Below, piece by piece: positions 7,747 to 16,320 of a stretch of DNA of 64,000 nt (position 1 is the stretch's first letter; each line of letters opens with the position of its first letter). Location of the stretch: positions 1 to 64,000 of the forward strand of contig JAEEWM010000006.1 of the NCBI GenBank assembly GCA_016287385.1. Direction: 5' to 3'. A model generated the notes under the pieces. The model saw only the letters and a list, made by a program, of their open reading frames with translations. It was not told the origin of the DNA and ran no database searches. Source of the stretch: Clostridiaceae bacterium (GTDB taxonomy: Bacteria > Bacillota > Clostridia > Oscillospirales > Acutalibacteraceae). The position numbers and the translations under genes were made by a program.

Positions 7747-10574
7747 CTACCCTCATACTGTTTAATCTTACGCTCTATTTCATTGTTGGCGATTTCGTTC
7801 CATTCAAGCAAAAGGTCTTTCGGACTTTCGGATTTGTTATATGTATTCCAAAACGCCATATCTATACTTCTCGGAACGTAATATCCGCCGGGAAGCTCCG
7901 GAATTTCCTGTACCTTCTCCCAGGAGGATAACAGTGTATCCAAAACGTCGTTCTGCCAGGAGAGCCGCGTCACCGCCTCAATATTGGCGGATGCAACTCT
8001 TCCCGCAACTCCCAAAACGTTTTCTACGTTTTGCGAATATGTCGCCTGCGTATCGGCGGAAGTCCACCATTTAAGAAACTTCCACGCACCGGAAGGATTC
8101 TTTGTTTTGTTCAGTATAGCCGCACCGGTGCCGCCACCCACCTGAACGTTGTTTATGTTGCCGTTTTCATCGACAAAGCCCGGTATCTCATGAACCGACC
8201 ACTTGCCGGATATTTCGGGCGCCGCCACGTTAAGCGTAATATACTGTGCGTAAGACTGAATAGCCAGAGGCATTGTGCCTGTTCTGAAACGGCTGTAAAA
8301 ATCAAAGGAGACCGGCGCTTTATATTTTGTGAACAAATCGGTCCAAAACTCAAACGCCTGCAAGGCAACCACGCTGTCTAACGCAGTTGCGGTCCGCTGT
8401 TCGTTATAAACCTTACCGCCCTTTTGGAGCAAAACGGTCGGGAACAGCGACAGACTGCCGAGCCCCATATTAACCTGCGTAATATTAGTAAGCTGCATTA
8501 TCGGCAATCCTACCTGCATATTGCTTTGCTGTATTATTGCCATTGCCGTAATAAACTCATCCCACGTCCTCGGAACCTCTACGCCGAGCTCCGATAAAAC
8601 GTCGTCCCGCGCAAACATAAGATAAAACGACTGCGTATCCGGCAAGGCGTAAACACCACCGTTGTACTGATACGGTACCGTAGCCGTCGGGTTGAACCGT
8701 TTAACAACGTCTTCGTAATCGTCAAATTGCGTTAAATCGTACAGTGCCCCTCGCATAGCGTAATTTACAGGCGCCGTTCGCTGCATATGCAGGCATAAAT
8801 CCGGTCCGTTGCCCGAAAGTATTCCCTGAATCATGGTCGCGTTTGTGATTTTAAGATTGACGGCAACGCCCGTCTCCGGCGTAAACGAAGAGCTGATGAG
8901 ATTGTTGAGTATCTTGGTCTGGTCGCGACCCCAGTTTACCCATATCGTAATCACATCCTGCCCGCTGCCGCCTACGGTATTATAATCGCCCGCAAAGGAG
9001 CATAAAAATCTTTTTGCACCGTAAAGAAGAGCCTCAAAAAAGCCGGGTTTTTCCGATTTTATGTCATAATCAACCGATGATAAGGCAAAATAATCAATAT
9101 CAAGCGGCAGCTCGCAAAGCTCGGTAATATAGGAGCTGAGCGCGCAGTATTGGGTGTAAAACTGGCCCTTGTATCTATGAGCGGTATAATAATTGTCCAG
9201 CATTTGATTTATTATCAGAACCGCTGAATTTATGGTGGAAACGCCGCTGCCGCCGCGCTTGCCCTGTATTTTTTCAATTCTTGACGAAATACGGTTCAAT
9301 TCGTCCTTCATCCCGCTCAGAGAATCGTTGAAACCGGGTATCTGCTTAAAAAGCTCATAGCTTCTGTTCGCGTCGATGGTTTCGCCGGTAATCATGACAA
9401 TTTTCCGGTAAAGACCGCCCATATCATCCACTACTACGGAAAGGTCCCTGTAAACCTCCGAAAACTCGCCCAGCGTAACGGTAAGCGACAAGACGTGTTC
9501 ACCGGAAGATAAATATATAAGATACGGTTCTTCCGAGCCGTCCGAAAAAGTCATATAATCCCAGCGGGAATTGTACGGGAAAGCTATGGAAGCCGCCTCG
9601 CTGAACGGAACCTCGCCGTCAACAGTAAGTTTTCTGTATGAAACGCCGTTCGTAACGTACTTTTGGCGGTATTTTATCGAAAGCTTGTACAGTCCGTCTT
9701 CGCTTACCTTTACCTTCCATGTGATTTTATCGCCCTGGCTTTGCCAATTAGTTGAACCGATATAATTGATTTTTTCGGTCATGCCGTCGTTTTTATTGCC
9801 GTCATAGGAAATAACGGATACGTCCGACATATCCGCCAGCGGTACTAAATAGGAGGCCGATTTATAATCCGCGTTTTCACCCTGGATAATTATTTCCTTA
9901 CCGTCGAAGGAAGTCTTGTCGGAATGACCGTTTATGTATTTTGCATACGAAACCGGAGTGCGCGGCATCTCAAACACTATCTTTTCTATTGCGAAGGGCT
10001 CATCGATAGCCACAAGTTCCAGTATGTGCTCGCCTTCTGAAATAAAGAACACGAACGGGTCGCTTTCACGCCCTAACGGGTCTGTGGCATAATCGTCAAA
10101 AAGACCGAATTTTTCCTCTTGAATCGGCGCAAACTGATTTCCCGATTTATCCGAACGGACTCCGCCGACGTTTTGAAAGCTTCGCTTAAAAGACAACTCC
10201 TGCGCCTCTGTAAAGGGATATTCACCGTCAATTTTAATGCCGAAACGAATATCCGAGCCGCTCCCTTTAAGCGTGCCGTAGAAAAACCTGAAATAATAAC
10301 CGGCGCTTAAAGGTGAAGTAAAAGTATACTTAACCGAGCCCTCTTCGTTTTTCCAGGAAAGGACCTTTTTTCCAAACGAAGTTTCATCTGTATCGACTTG
10401 CGCACCGGACAGTTCGGTATACCCCGTTCCGTCTATTACAATATCATTTTCGGGCAAAAGATATCCTGAAAGCTTTTTATAGACGTTATAATTACTCACC
10501 GCATCCGCGCACACCGCAACAGATGATGAAAAAGCAATAAATGCGGTAAGCAGTACGGTTAAAACTCTTTTCAT
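7743..10574 (-). CDS. Extracellular solute-binding protein with long N-terminal beta-rich extension
   Basis: Secreted sugar-binding component of 943 residues, about twice the usual 400-450. A signal peptide (MKRVLTVLLTAFIAFSSSVAVCADA) is followed by roughly 500 residues containing two similar beta-sandwich-like segments ('YYFRFFYGTL...IRFGIKIDGEYPF' and 'YKLSIKYRQ...RKLTVDGEVPF'), each ending in a 'GEHIL/GEHVL' motif as in galactose-binding-like modules. The C-terminal 400 residues resemble CUT1 binding proteins ('DVITIWVNWGRDQTKIL'). No lipobox is seen, so anchoring could be through an uncleaved signal or partner permeases. It is the first gene of the operon. The start has GGGAGATG upstream. 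Confidence 0.85.
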   Translation of the reverse strand: MKRVLTVLLTAFIAFSSSVAVCADAVSNYNVYKKLSGYLLPENDIVIDGTGYTELSGAQVDTDETSFGKKVLSWKNEEGSVKYTFTSPLSAGYYFRFFYGTLKGSGSDIRFGIKIDGEYPFTEAQELSFKRSFQNVGGVRSDKSGNQFAPIQEEKFGLFDDYATDPLGRESDPFVFFISEGEHILELVAIDEPFAIEKIVFEMPRTPVSYAKYINGHSDKTSFDGKEIIIQGENADYKSASYLVPLADMSDVSVISYDGNKNDGMTEKINYIGSTNWQSQGDKITWKVKVSEDGLYKLSIKYRQKYVTNGVSYRKLTVDGEVPFSEAASIAFPYNSRWDYMTFSDGSEEPYLIYLSSGEHVLSLTVTLGEFSEVYRDLSVVVDDMGGLYRKIVMITGETIDANRSYELFKQIPGFNDSLSGMKDELNRISSRIEKIQGKRGGSGVSTINSAVLIINQMLDNYYTAHRYKGQFYTQYCALSSYITELCELPLDIDYFALSSVDYDIKSEKPGFFEALLYGAKRFLCSFAGDYNTVGGSGQDVITIWVNWGRDQTKILNNLISSSFTPETGVAVNLKITNATMIQGILSGNGPDLCLHMQRTAPVNYAMRGALYDLTQFDDYEDVVKRFNPTATVPYQYNGGVYALPDTQSFYLMFARDDVLSELGVEVPRTWDEFITAMAIIQQSNMQVGLPIMQLTNITQVNMGLGSLSLFPTVLLQKGGKVYNEQRTATALDSVVALQAFEFWTDLFTKYKAPVSFDFYSRFRTGTMPLAIQSYAQYITLNVAAPEISGKWSVHEIPGFVDENGNINNVQVGGGTGAAILNKTKNPSGAWKFLKWWTSADTQATYSQNVENVLGVAGRVASANIEAVTRLSWQNDVLDTLLSSWEKVQEIPELPGGYYVPRSIDMAFWNTYNKSESPKDLLLEWNEIANNEIERKIKQYEGR

Positions 10575-10620
10575 GAAATCATCTCCCGAGCCGCTTTATA
10601 AGTGATGGCGGCAGAAAGTT

Positions 10621-10655
10621 ATAGTAAAATCAACAGAAAAAAAGGTAATTTGTAA
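10621..10655 (-). promoter_or_regulatory. Candidate AraC-type operator of the transport operon
   Basis: On the plus strand ATAGTAAAATCAAC (10621-10634) matches the half-site seen before three other transcripts here. A degenerate second half lies 21 bases away (10642-10655, 7 of 14 matches). A -10-like TATAAA sits on the minus strand between this site and the start of the binding-protein gene. This is weaker than the other three sites. Confidence 0.5.
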
Positions 10656-10666
10656 ATTTTTACCTT
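10642..10666. repeat. Inverted repeat AAGGTAA-N11-TTACCTT between divergent genes
   Basis: Perfect seven-base arms at 10642-10648 and 10660-10666 in the 110-base gap between the transport operon and the araC-like gene. It overlaps the degenerate distal half-site and abuts the regulator's -35 element, so it could be an operator for either direction. No protein can be assigned from sequence alone. Confidence 0.5.
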
Positions 10667-10693
10667 GATTTTTATTGTAAAATATGCTAAAAT
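10665..10693 (+). promoter_or_regulatory. Sigma-A promoter of the araC-like gene with internal half-site
   Basis: TTGATT (10665-10670), a 17-base spacer, then TAAAAT (10688-10693). The spacer contains TTGTAAAAT (10675-10683), identical to the core of the candidate regulator half-site, which suggests autoregulation. Transcription would start near 10700, after the in-frame ATG at 10684, supporting the later start codon. Confidence 0.55.
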
Positions 10694-10716
10694 CTAACGC
10701 AAAGGACAGTGATTAT

Positions 10717-11610
10717 ATGAAGGAACCGCTATCTAACTCTTTTTATCAAGAGACGATTTTCAACGTATTCCCCTATGACTTGCCTGCTTTTCCTCTTGTG
10801 CACCTGACAAACGCGCCGTTCCGTCAAATGCATTATCACAGTGTTTTTGAAATAGGTTATTGCTATCACGGCGACGGCGAATGTGCGTTTTCCGACGGTA
10901 TCGTTCCGTTCAAGGAGGGGGACGCGGAATTCTTTTTCCCGTATCAGCCCCATATCTCAAGAAGCACTAAGAGTGACCGCAGCGTTTGGAATTTTTCACA
11001 TTTTGATATTGCCGAGGTTTTTTCAGATTCCGTATTCAATAAAGAATTCTGGGAAAAATTTGTCGCGCTTGAAAACGGACTTTACGGTATAATTCACCGG
11101 GAAAAGTATCCGGAAATATGCGACTGCATTGAAAAGATAATACAGATATCGAGAAGCGAAGAAAACAACAGGTTGCTCAAATGCCGTTTGCTTATCGGAA
11201 ATCTCCTGGTCAACATAATGGAAACCCGTGCCGAAAGCCACGAAATAAAGCAGAAATTCAACAAGAGAATAAATAAGCTTATGCCGGCGATGACTTATAT
11301 AAAGCAACACTATAACGAGCAGATAACAATAACCAAGCTTGCAAAGATTTGTTTCATGTCGGTATCGTCCTTCCGGGAAAACTTTTCGTATGAAATGGGA
11401 GTATCACCGCAGGAGTATCTGCTCTCAACCCGTATGAGGTACGCAAAATACTACCTCGAAAATTCAAACGAAACAATAAGTAAGATATGTCAGAAATGCG
11501 GGTTCTCCGATACTGCGAACTTTTACAAGCAATTTTCCAAAAAGTACGGTATGTCACCGACGTCATATCGAAAAAACTATATAGAAGATAAAGATACGTC
11601 GAAGAAATAA
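10717..11610 (+). CDS. AraC-family transcriptional regulator
   Basis: Cytoplasmic regulator of 297 residues. The N-terminal half is a cupin-like sensor ('HYHSVFEIGYCYHGDGECAF', 'FFFPYQPH'). The C-terminal 100 residues carry two helix-turn-helix motifs, 'ITKLAKICFMSVSSFRENF' and 'ISKICQKCGFSDTANFYKQF', ending with the family hallmark 'KKYGMSPTSYRK'. I chose the ATG at 10717 (AAAGGAC ten bases upstream) over one at 10684 that precedes the likely transcription start. It is divergent from the transport operon and probably controls it, together with the dockerin genes and the catabolic operon, through the 21-base-spaced repeats. The inducer is unknown. Confidence 0.92.
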   Translation: MKEPLSNSFYQETIFNVFPYDLPAFPLVHLTNAPFRQMHYHSVFEIGYCYHGDGECAFSDGIVPFKEGDAEFFFPYQPHISRSTKSDRSVWNFSHFDIAEVFSDSVFNKEFWEKFVALENGLYGIIHREKYPEICDCIEKIIQISRSEENNRLLKCRLLIGNLLVNIMETRAESHEIKQKFNKRINKLMPAMTYIKQHYNEQITITKLAKICFMSVSSFRENFSYEMGVSPQEYLLSTRMRYAKYYLENSNETISKICQKCGFSDTANFYKQFSKKYGMSPTSYRKNYIEDKDTSKK

Positions 11611-11621
11611 TCCGACAATAA

Positions 11622-11667
11622 AGTGCAAGCGAAAACTAATATCAGTAGTCGCTTGCACTAAATTTTT
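11622..11667 (+). terminator. Hairpin terminator after the araC-like gene
   Basis: Perfect 11-base arms AGTGCAAGCGA (11622-11632) and TCGCTTGCACT (11649-11659) are followed by AAATTTTT. It lies 12 bases after the stop codon and separates the regulator from the convergent dockerin gene. Confidence 0.75.
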
Positions 11668-11752
11668 GACCGGTTTAGTACAAACTCAGTCGTATTTTTA
11701 CCGGATCAGTCTTATCATCGATAATATACCCGCCCGATCATTCAGCTTAAAA

Positions 11753-12376
11753 TCAATCGAGCAAGCTGCGCCTTAATTCCATCATATCGTTAACGGTACT
11801 GCTGACTCCGTCTTTATTTACATCAAGATTTCTTTCCTTGCCGGCGACAACGGAAGTCTCGTTGAGCAGAATCCTTTTGAAGCGAACAAGATCGGTTACG
11901 GTCACCAAACCGTTATTGTTTGCGTCGCCGTACATCACAGTGACCACGCTGACGTCGTTCAGCCGCTCGCCGGCAGCGCCAAATGCTTTAAGGGCAGTAA
12001 AATCAAAGAGCGCGGGCGTATACTCATCCGCGGAATAGGTAACAGACGCCAGATTACCCTGAACGCCGCCGCTCGCCGCGCAAACCAGCGCAACCTTTGT
12101 GGTACCGGACGAATTTGCAAATGAGTTTGACGGTGCGTTTGCCGCGGTAAGGGCATCCGCAATATCCGAGGACTGATACACGATCTGGTCGCCGTCGTAT
12201 TTAAGCGCGCCCTGAATTGCGCCGCACGCAAACCCGGCGTTGATATCGACCTTTATACTACCGTCAGAATTTTCAACAACGACTAAAACCTCTTTTTCCC
12301 CGGCGGCGCTGACCGAAACACAGAATATTGCCGAGAGACAGCAGATGGCAACAAATACCGCTAATAACTTTTTCAT
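11753..12376 (-). CDS. Secreted cohesin-like/dockerin protein, paralogue A
   Basis: Secreted protein of 207 residues: a signal peptide (start at 12376 after TTTGGAGG), a beta-rich domain of about 110 residues resembling a cohesin fold ('GAIQGALKYDGDQIVY', 'LASVTYSADEYTPALFDF'), and a C-terminal type I dockerin with two calcium-loop repeats ('YGDANNNGLVTVTDLVRFKRIL' in part, and 'LDVNKDGVSSTVNDMMELRRSL' in part). Having both modules would let it bridge between scaffold-type partners. No catalytic motif is visible. It is a paralogue of 12596-13210. An AraC-type repeat lies upstream. The cohesin assignment is less sure than the dockerin. Confidence 0.8.
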   Translation of the reverse strand: MKKLLAVFVAICCLSAIFCVSVSAAGEKEVLVVVENSDGSIKVDINAGFACGAIQGALKYDGDQIVYQSSDIADALTAANAPSNSFANSSGTTKVALVCAASGGVQGNLASVTYSADEYTPALFDFTALKAFGAAGERLNDVSVVTVMYGDANNNGLVTVTDLVRFKRILLNETSVVAGKERNLDVNKDGVSSTVNDMMELRRSLLD

Positions 12377-12456
12377 GTTTATTCCTCCAAACGACACCAA
12401 AGTGACATCATAAAACAACTTTATTATATAATACTGTTTAACCGCAACATAATTCT

Positions 12457-12491
12457 ATCGTAAAATCGCCGAAGATTATTGTAAAATAGCC
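12457..12491 (-). promoter_or_regulatory. Paired 21-base-spaced AraC-type half-sites before dockerin gene A
   Basis: Plus-strand ATCGTAAAATCGCC (12457-12470) and ATTGTAAAATAGCC (12478-12491) are direct repeats offset by exactly 21 bases. In gene orientation a TATTAT/TATAAT -10 region starts 34 bases after the GATTTTAC core of the proximal site, and the -35 is poor. This is the geometry expected for activator-dependent promoters of AraC proteins. Confidence 0.65.
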
Positions 12492-12500
12492 AAATAGCAA

Positions 12501-12529
12501 AAGCAAAAACGAAAATTTCGTTTTTGCTT
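12501..12529 (-). terminator. Hairpin between the two dockerin genes
   Basis: A 29-base perfect palindrome (arms AAGCAAAAACGAAA and TTTCGTTTTTGCTT around one base). On the minus strand it lies downstream of dockerin gene B, with T-rich sequence on both sides, so it should end transcription of gene B before the promoter of gene A. Confidence 0.65.
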
Positions 12530-12595
12530 TTTAACATTTGCACAATATCAAAACGTATGAATAAAATCTGACAGTACCGAAAGCTGCTTAAAAAA

Positions 12596-13210
12596 TCAGC
12601 CGAATACCACGCTTCTTCTCAAAACAACCATATCGTATTCGTTTTCCGTGCCCGATTTGTCAAGATCAAGATTCTTGGCGTTAACGGAATAACTTTCGCC
12701 AATTGCCAAAACCTTTTTGTATTTTACATAATCCTTCAAGTTTACCAGATTATCACCGTTTGCGTCACCGAGCACAACGACGGTAAACACCGCGTCGGCG
12801 GCTGTCCCGTCGACATTGAAAGCCTTAAATCCGTTCAATTCAAACGCGGCCGGAGTATTCTCTTCGGCAGAATAAGTAACGCGTGCCCATTCATTTTCCG
12901 TTCCGCTTGAAGAGTCGCCAACCAAAGCCACTCTTGTAATACCGTTACTGTTCTTAAACGAATTTCCGACGGCGTTATATGCCGAAATCCCGTCGTCAAG
13001 CGCGGCGGCGTCATACTCGATTTTATCGCTGTCATAAGAAATAGCGCCCTGTAACGCACCGATGGCACCGTCCGTTTCTATGCTTACATCGATGACCGTA
13101 CCCTTCGGAGTAACGTATACGTCAACATCGGTAGCGGCCGCGCTTACGGGAAACGCAAACAGCATTGACAGACACAGTATAACCGATAACATCAATATGT
13201 GATTTCTCAT
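12596..13210 (-). CDS. Secreted cohesin-like/dockerin protein, paralogue B
   Basis: Secreted protein of 204 residues with the same layout as its neighbour: a signal peptide starting at 13210 (site CGGAGGA, seven bases), a beta-rich cohesin-like domain ('GALQGAISYDSDKIEYDA', 'WARVTYSAEENTPAAFEL'), then a two-repeat dockerin ('LGDANGDNLVNLKDYVKYKK' and 'LDLDKSGTENEYDMVVLRRS'). An upstream in-frame GTG at 13279 would precede the promoter and is rejected. The pair probably arose by tandem duplication. Function beyond protein-protein or carbohydrate attachment is not evident. Confidence 0.8.
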   Translation of the reverse strand: MRNHILMLSVILCLSMLFAFPVSAAATDVDVYVTPKGTVIDVSIETDGAIGALQGAISYDSDKIEYDAAALDDGISAYNAVGNSFKNSNGITRVALVGDSSSGTENEWARVTYSAEENTPAAFELNGFKAFNVDGTAADAVFTVVVLGDANGDNLVNLKDYVKYKKVLAIGESYSVNAKNLDLDKSGTENEYDMVVLRRSVVFG

Positions 13211-13294
13211 ACAAATCCTCCGTTTGACAAAAGAATATAAAAACCCGATTGCTTTTTGCACAGTAATTCTAACAACCAAACGAATATTTTGTAT

Positions 13295-13329
13295 ATTGTA
13301 AAATCGACAAAGAAAATTGTAAAATCAAC
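13295..13329 (-). promoter_or_regulatory. Paired 21-base-spaced AraC-type half-sites before dockerin gene B
   Basis: ATTGTAAAATCGAC (13295-13308) and ATTGTAAAATCAAC (13316-13329) on the plus strand, offset by 21 bases. A TAGAAT -10-like element on the minus strand lies at the same distance from the proximal core as TATTAT does at the gene A site. This is the clearest copy of the motif. Confidence 0.7.
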
Positions 13330-13396
13330 GGAAAAGCATAACACCTTGCGCGAAAAGACAGCGCCGCCGAATCAATCCCTTTTGAGAGTCAACGAC

Positions 13397-14110
13397 TCAT
13401 TTCAGGCACCCGTACAGCGAGGTGAATATACGCTCCGCTATTGTTTTCATGCCGAGATCTCCCGGATGCATGGCGACTCCCGAATGTTCAAACAGCCCCT
13501 TTGCCATCATCTTATCATCATCGCCTAAATCGCCGAGTTTTATAACCGGCAATTTGTTTTCATTTGCATACTCGATTATTTTACCGTCGCCGGGATGATG
13601 CCAGAATCCGGTGGTCATAATAATTTTCGCTTTGCCGGAGGGGTTGAGATAATCCAACAAATCCGACATCTCTTTTTTGAAAATCCCGCCGTCAAAATCT
13701 TTGCCGGGACAGTTTTCGATAAACCGCGTTATAATAATGTCAGCGTCAAATTCCCTCGCTTTTTCATAAAGCGGGTATTTTTCTTTGCCGTTTTTATAGT
13801 CGCTTTCCCACGCCGCCACCTGACAGATACAGAACGCCGCGTCAGGTGCGTATTCCCTTACCTTTTTCATAAGTATATGGACGTAGTCATTTTCGGCGGA
13901 TGACGCCGCCATTCCCCACTCGTTATTCCAGCCGATTTCCTTTAACACACCGTGCAGAGTTATGGAATTGCCGACAAACATTATCCGTATACCGTTATTA
14001 TCCGCATCGTAAAAGCGCACCGATTTACTGTCGGTAAGCTGACCTTTCGCGTTTACGGTATTCTTTTTAAGTTGACCGTATTTGTTATCCCTTGCCGCGT
14101 CACTCTTCAT
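13397..14110 (-). CDS. SGNH/GDSL-family hydrolase
   Basis: Cytoplasmic-looking protein of 237 residues without a signal peptide. The block I motif is 'IMFVGNSITLHG' (GNS in place of GDS, still with the serine), followed by 'NNEWGMAASSAENDYVH', as in carbohydrate esterases of the SGNH superfamily. A late His ('HPGDLGMKTIAERI') suits the C-terminal catalytic position. It is the last gene of the catabolic operon, 11 bases after the serine hydrolase, with AAGGGG upstream. A role in removing acyl groups from imported sugars is inferred from context. Confidence 0.78.
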   Translation of the reverse strand: MKSDAARDNKYGQLKKNTVNAKGQLTDSKSVRFYDADNNGIRIMFVGNSITLHGVLKEIGWNNEWGMAASSAENDYVHILMKKVREYAPDAAFCICQVAAWESDYKNGKEKYPLYEKAREFDADIIITRFIENCPGKDFDGGIFKKEMSDLLDYLNPSGKAKIIMTTGFWHHPGDGKIIEYANENKLPVIKLGDLGDDDKMMAKGLFEHSGVAMHPGDLGMKTIAERIFTSLYGCLK

Positions 14111-14121
14111 ACACTTTCCCC

Positions 14122-15255
14122 TTAATATGTCAAATTATAGTTAAACAAATCTTTAAGTTGATTTTCGATAACTTCAAAGCCGCTGTTATCAAAGAGTTCC
14201 GCGTAAACATATCGGAAAATCATATTGCGAATTCCCTGTGTAGGTGAAGACAGCATATGAGCGCCGAGATAAACGCTTATTTCATTTTCAGGATCAACCG
14301 CAAAATACGCATTTGCCGCACCGCCCCAACCGAAATCGTGACTATCCGCTTTGGGTGTTTTTACGCCGAGACCGTAGCCGTGTGTGGCGTTTAGCCAATA
14401 TGTACGCTTCTGGCGGTCGGTAAGGCGGTCGGCGGTCATAAGACTGAGCGTATCGAGTTTTATGAGTTTACCTGTGCGCAATCCCTCCAAAAACTTAATA
14501 TAATCGTCAACGGTGGAGACAGCGCCCGCACCGCCGCTCGCGTATTCACCGCCTAATTTATAGGCTGCTATATGCTTGCCGACGTTTACGGGTTTACCGT
14601 TTTCAAATCGGTATTGCGGAGTTATCGTTTCAATTTCACTTTCAGGAAGCATAAACGTTGAATTCGGCATATCAAGAATATCGAAAATGTTTTCTTTTAC
14701 ATACTCTTCAAATTTTTGCCCCGATAAAACCTCAACCAAAGCCGCCAAAACGTCGTGGCAGAGTGAATACTCCCACCTGTCGCCCGGTTCAAATAAAAGC
14801 GGCTCTTCTGCAAGATATTTCATCGCTTCGCGCGTAGGGCATCTGCCGCCGGTTTCCCGGCGACACCTTAAAAGACTTTCCGACGCGGTGTTATAAGAGA
14901 AACCCGCCGTCATTTCAAAAAGGTGCTTTATCAGTATGGGATTTTGCGCCTTGACTGTCCCTTTTTCGGTCTTAACGGACATAACGGAAAATTCGGGCAT
15001 AAAATCCGAAAGCTTATCTTCAAGGGAAAACATACCCTTTTCATATAATTGTAGCGCCGCGGTGCAGGTAATCGGCTTTGAGCACGAATAGATATTGTAC
15101 CGCTCTTTTCCGTTCATTTTTATCCTGTTTTCAATATCGCTGTAACCGTTTATGTGCCTGAAAAGGCAGTTGCCGCTTTTGTATACGGCAATATCAAAGC
15201 CCGGAAGACCGGCTTCAAGAAAAGAATCGCAAAAACGTTTAAGATGTTCAAACAT
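14122..15255 (-). CDS. Serine hydrolase of the beta-lactamase class C / EstB family
   Basis: Protein of 377 residues without a signal peptide. The SxxK catalytic motif appears in 'YNIYSCSKPITC', with 'WEYSLCHDVLAALVE' at the place of the YxN motif (YSL, so the third residue is atypical) and 'FGWGGAANAYFAVDP' near the C-terminal motif. These proteins are often esterases rather than beta-lactamases. Its place between a ManA-like gene and an SGNH hydrolase favours a deacylating role on sugars. The start has TTTGGAG upstream. Confidence 0.82.
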   Translation of the reverse strand: MFEHLKRFCDSFLEAGLPGFDIAVYKSGNCLFRHINGYSDIENRIKMNGKERYNIYSCSKPITCTAALQLYEKGMFSLEDKLSDFMPEFSVMSVKTEKGTVKAQNPILIKHLFEMTAGFSYNTASESLLRCRRETGGRCPTREAMKYLAEEPLLFEPGDRWEYSLCHDVLAALVEVLSGQKFEEYVKENIFDILDMPNSTFMLPESEIETITPQYRFENGKPVNVGKHIAAYKLGGEYASGGAGAVSTVDDYIKFLEGLRTGKLIKLDTLSLMTADRLTDRQKRTYWLNATHGYGLGVKTPKADSHDFGWGGAANAYFAVDPENEISVYLGAHMLSSPTQGIRNMIFRYVYAELFDNSGFEVIENQLKDLFNYNLTY

Positions 15256-15279
15256 ATTATTTTTTCTCCAAAAGTTGAA

Positions 15280-16305
15280 TTATGCTATGCAAAAGACCAG
15301 TTCCATTTCCCCGGACAGTTCAAGGCTTCCGCTGTCAGCGGTCACAAAGAAGCTGTTGCTCTTTTTAAGGTTTGACATTTCGTCTTTCGTTTTTATCACG
15401 CCTTCGCCCGCGGTTACGATTACAACGGCGTAGCGGTCGGCTAAATCAACGGTCACACCGCCGTTTACTTTTAACGCTTTCATCGAAAATCTGTCAGTCA
15501 GGTCGCTGTCCACAAGAGAAGAAAACCTGTTGTCGGTCAGGACCGCTTTTCTGTAATACTTTTTAATTGTTTCCTCTTTTGAATACCCTGCGTAGCGAAA
15601 GCAGTCAAACATTTTTTCAAACCCTAAACCGCCGTGCAGTTTTTGCTCTGCAAGGACAATCCCCGCGGGAGTCACTCTTTCGGGAATGACCATTAAATCG
15701 CTCGGCTCCTGCAATTCTATCATAAGACAACCGCCGCCTATCGCGTGAGGTATTCCTCCGTCTACAAACCATAAATCACCCGGTTTTACCGGAAATTTGT
15801 GCAGGCAGTCAAGCATACCCGAGGTGTCCTGCGTCCTGAAAAGCGCCTTCCATTTTTCTTTGGTTATTCTGGGCTTAAAGCCAAGATAAACACACGCCTT
15901 CTCTTCACAGTCAAGCATATACCAGCACTCGGTTTTTCCGAACATCGAACCGAAATGCTCCCTGGCAAAGGAAACTGTCGGGTGGCACTGTATCACAAGT
16001 CTTTCGGCGGAATCAAGCAGTTTTACGAGTATTGACAGATTCCCGTCAAACTTTTCCGAAAGCCTCTTACCCAACACTTTTTCAGGGTTTTCCTTTAATA
16101 CGTCTTTGAATATTCTGCCGTCCTCACAAACGCTTAACCCCTCGCCCTTTATCGGTCTGTCAGGGTTAAATGCCTCAACGGCGGAGGCGAGCCACTCTTC
16201 GGGCATTCTGCCGTCAACGGCATTTTCTTTGCCGTGAAAGGCATCTATACGCTTTCCGCCCGTATATGCGCGCCATACGCGGTTTTCCTTAAACTTCAAA
16301 ATCAT
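15280..16305 (-). CDS. Mannose-6-phosphate isomerase class I-like (ManA family)
   Basis: Cupin-type, zinc-dependent sugar-phosphate isomerase family, 341 residues. The metal-binding signature 'VIQCHPTVSFAREHFG' is clear, followed by 'TECWYMLDCE', 'KPGDLWFVDGGIPHAIG' and 'CLMIELQEPSDL', the usual ManA order. Reaction by family: mannose-6-phosphate to fructose-6-phosphate. In this operon the true substrate may be another aldose phosphate. It lies 15 bases after the esterase gene. Confidence 0.85.
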   Translation of the reverse strand: MILKFKENRVWRAYTGGKRIDAFHGKENAVDGRMPEEWLASAVEAFNPDRPIKGEGLSVCEDGRIFKDVLKENPEKVLGKRLSEKFDGNLSILVKLLDSAERLVIQCHPTVSFAREHFGSMFGKTECWYMLDCEEKACVYLGFKPRITKEKWKALFRTQDTSGMLDCLHKFPVKPGDLWFVDGGIPHAIGGGCLMIELQEPSDLMVIPERVTPAGIVLAEQKLHGGLGFEKMFDCFRYAGYSKEETIKKYYRKAVLTDNRFSSLVDSDLTDRFSMKALKVNGGVTVDLADRYAVVIVTAGEGVIKTKDEMSNLKKSNSFFVTADSGSLELSGEMELVFCIA

Positions 16306-16320
16306 ATTATAACGCTGCCC

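Noticed and set aside
10684-10716. Upstream start of the araC-like gene at 10684
   Set aside because: That ATG lies inside the -10 region of the likely promoter and has no ribosome site; the ATG at 10717 does.
13261-13279. Longer start for dockerin protein B at 13279
   Set aside because: The GTG and extra 23 residues would overlap the putative -10 region; ATG 13210 with CGGAGGA gives a clean signal peptide.
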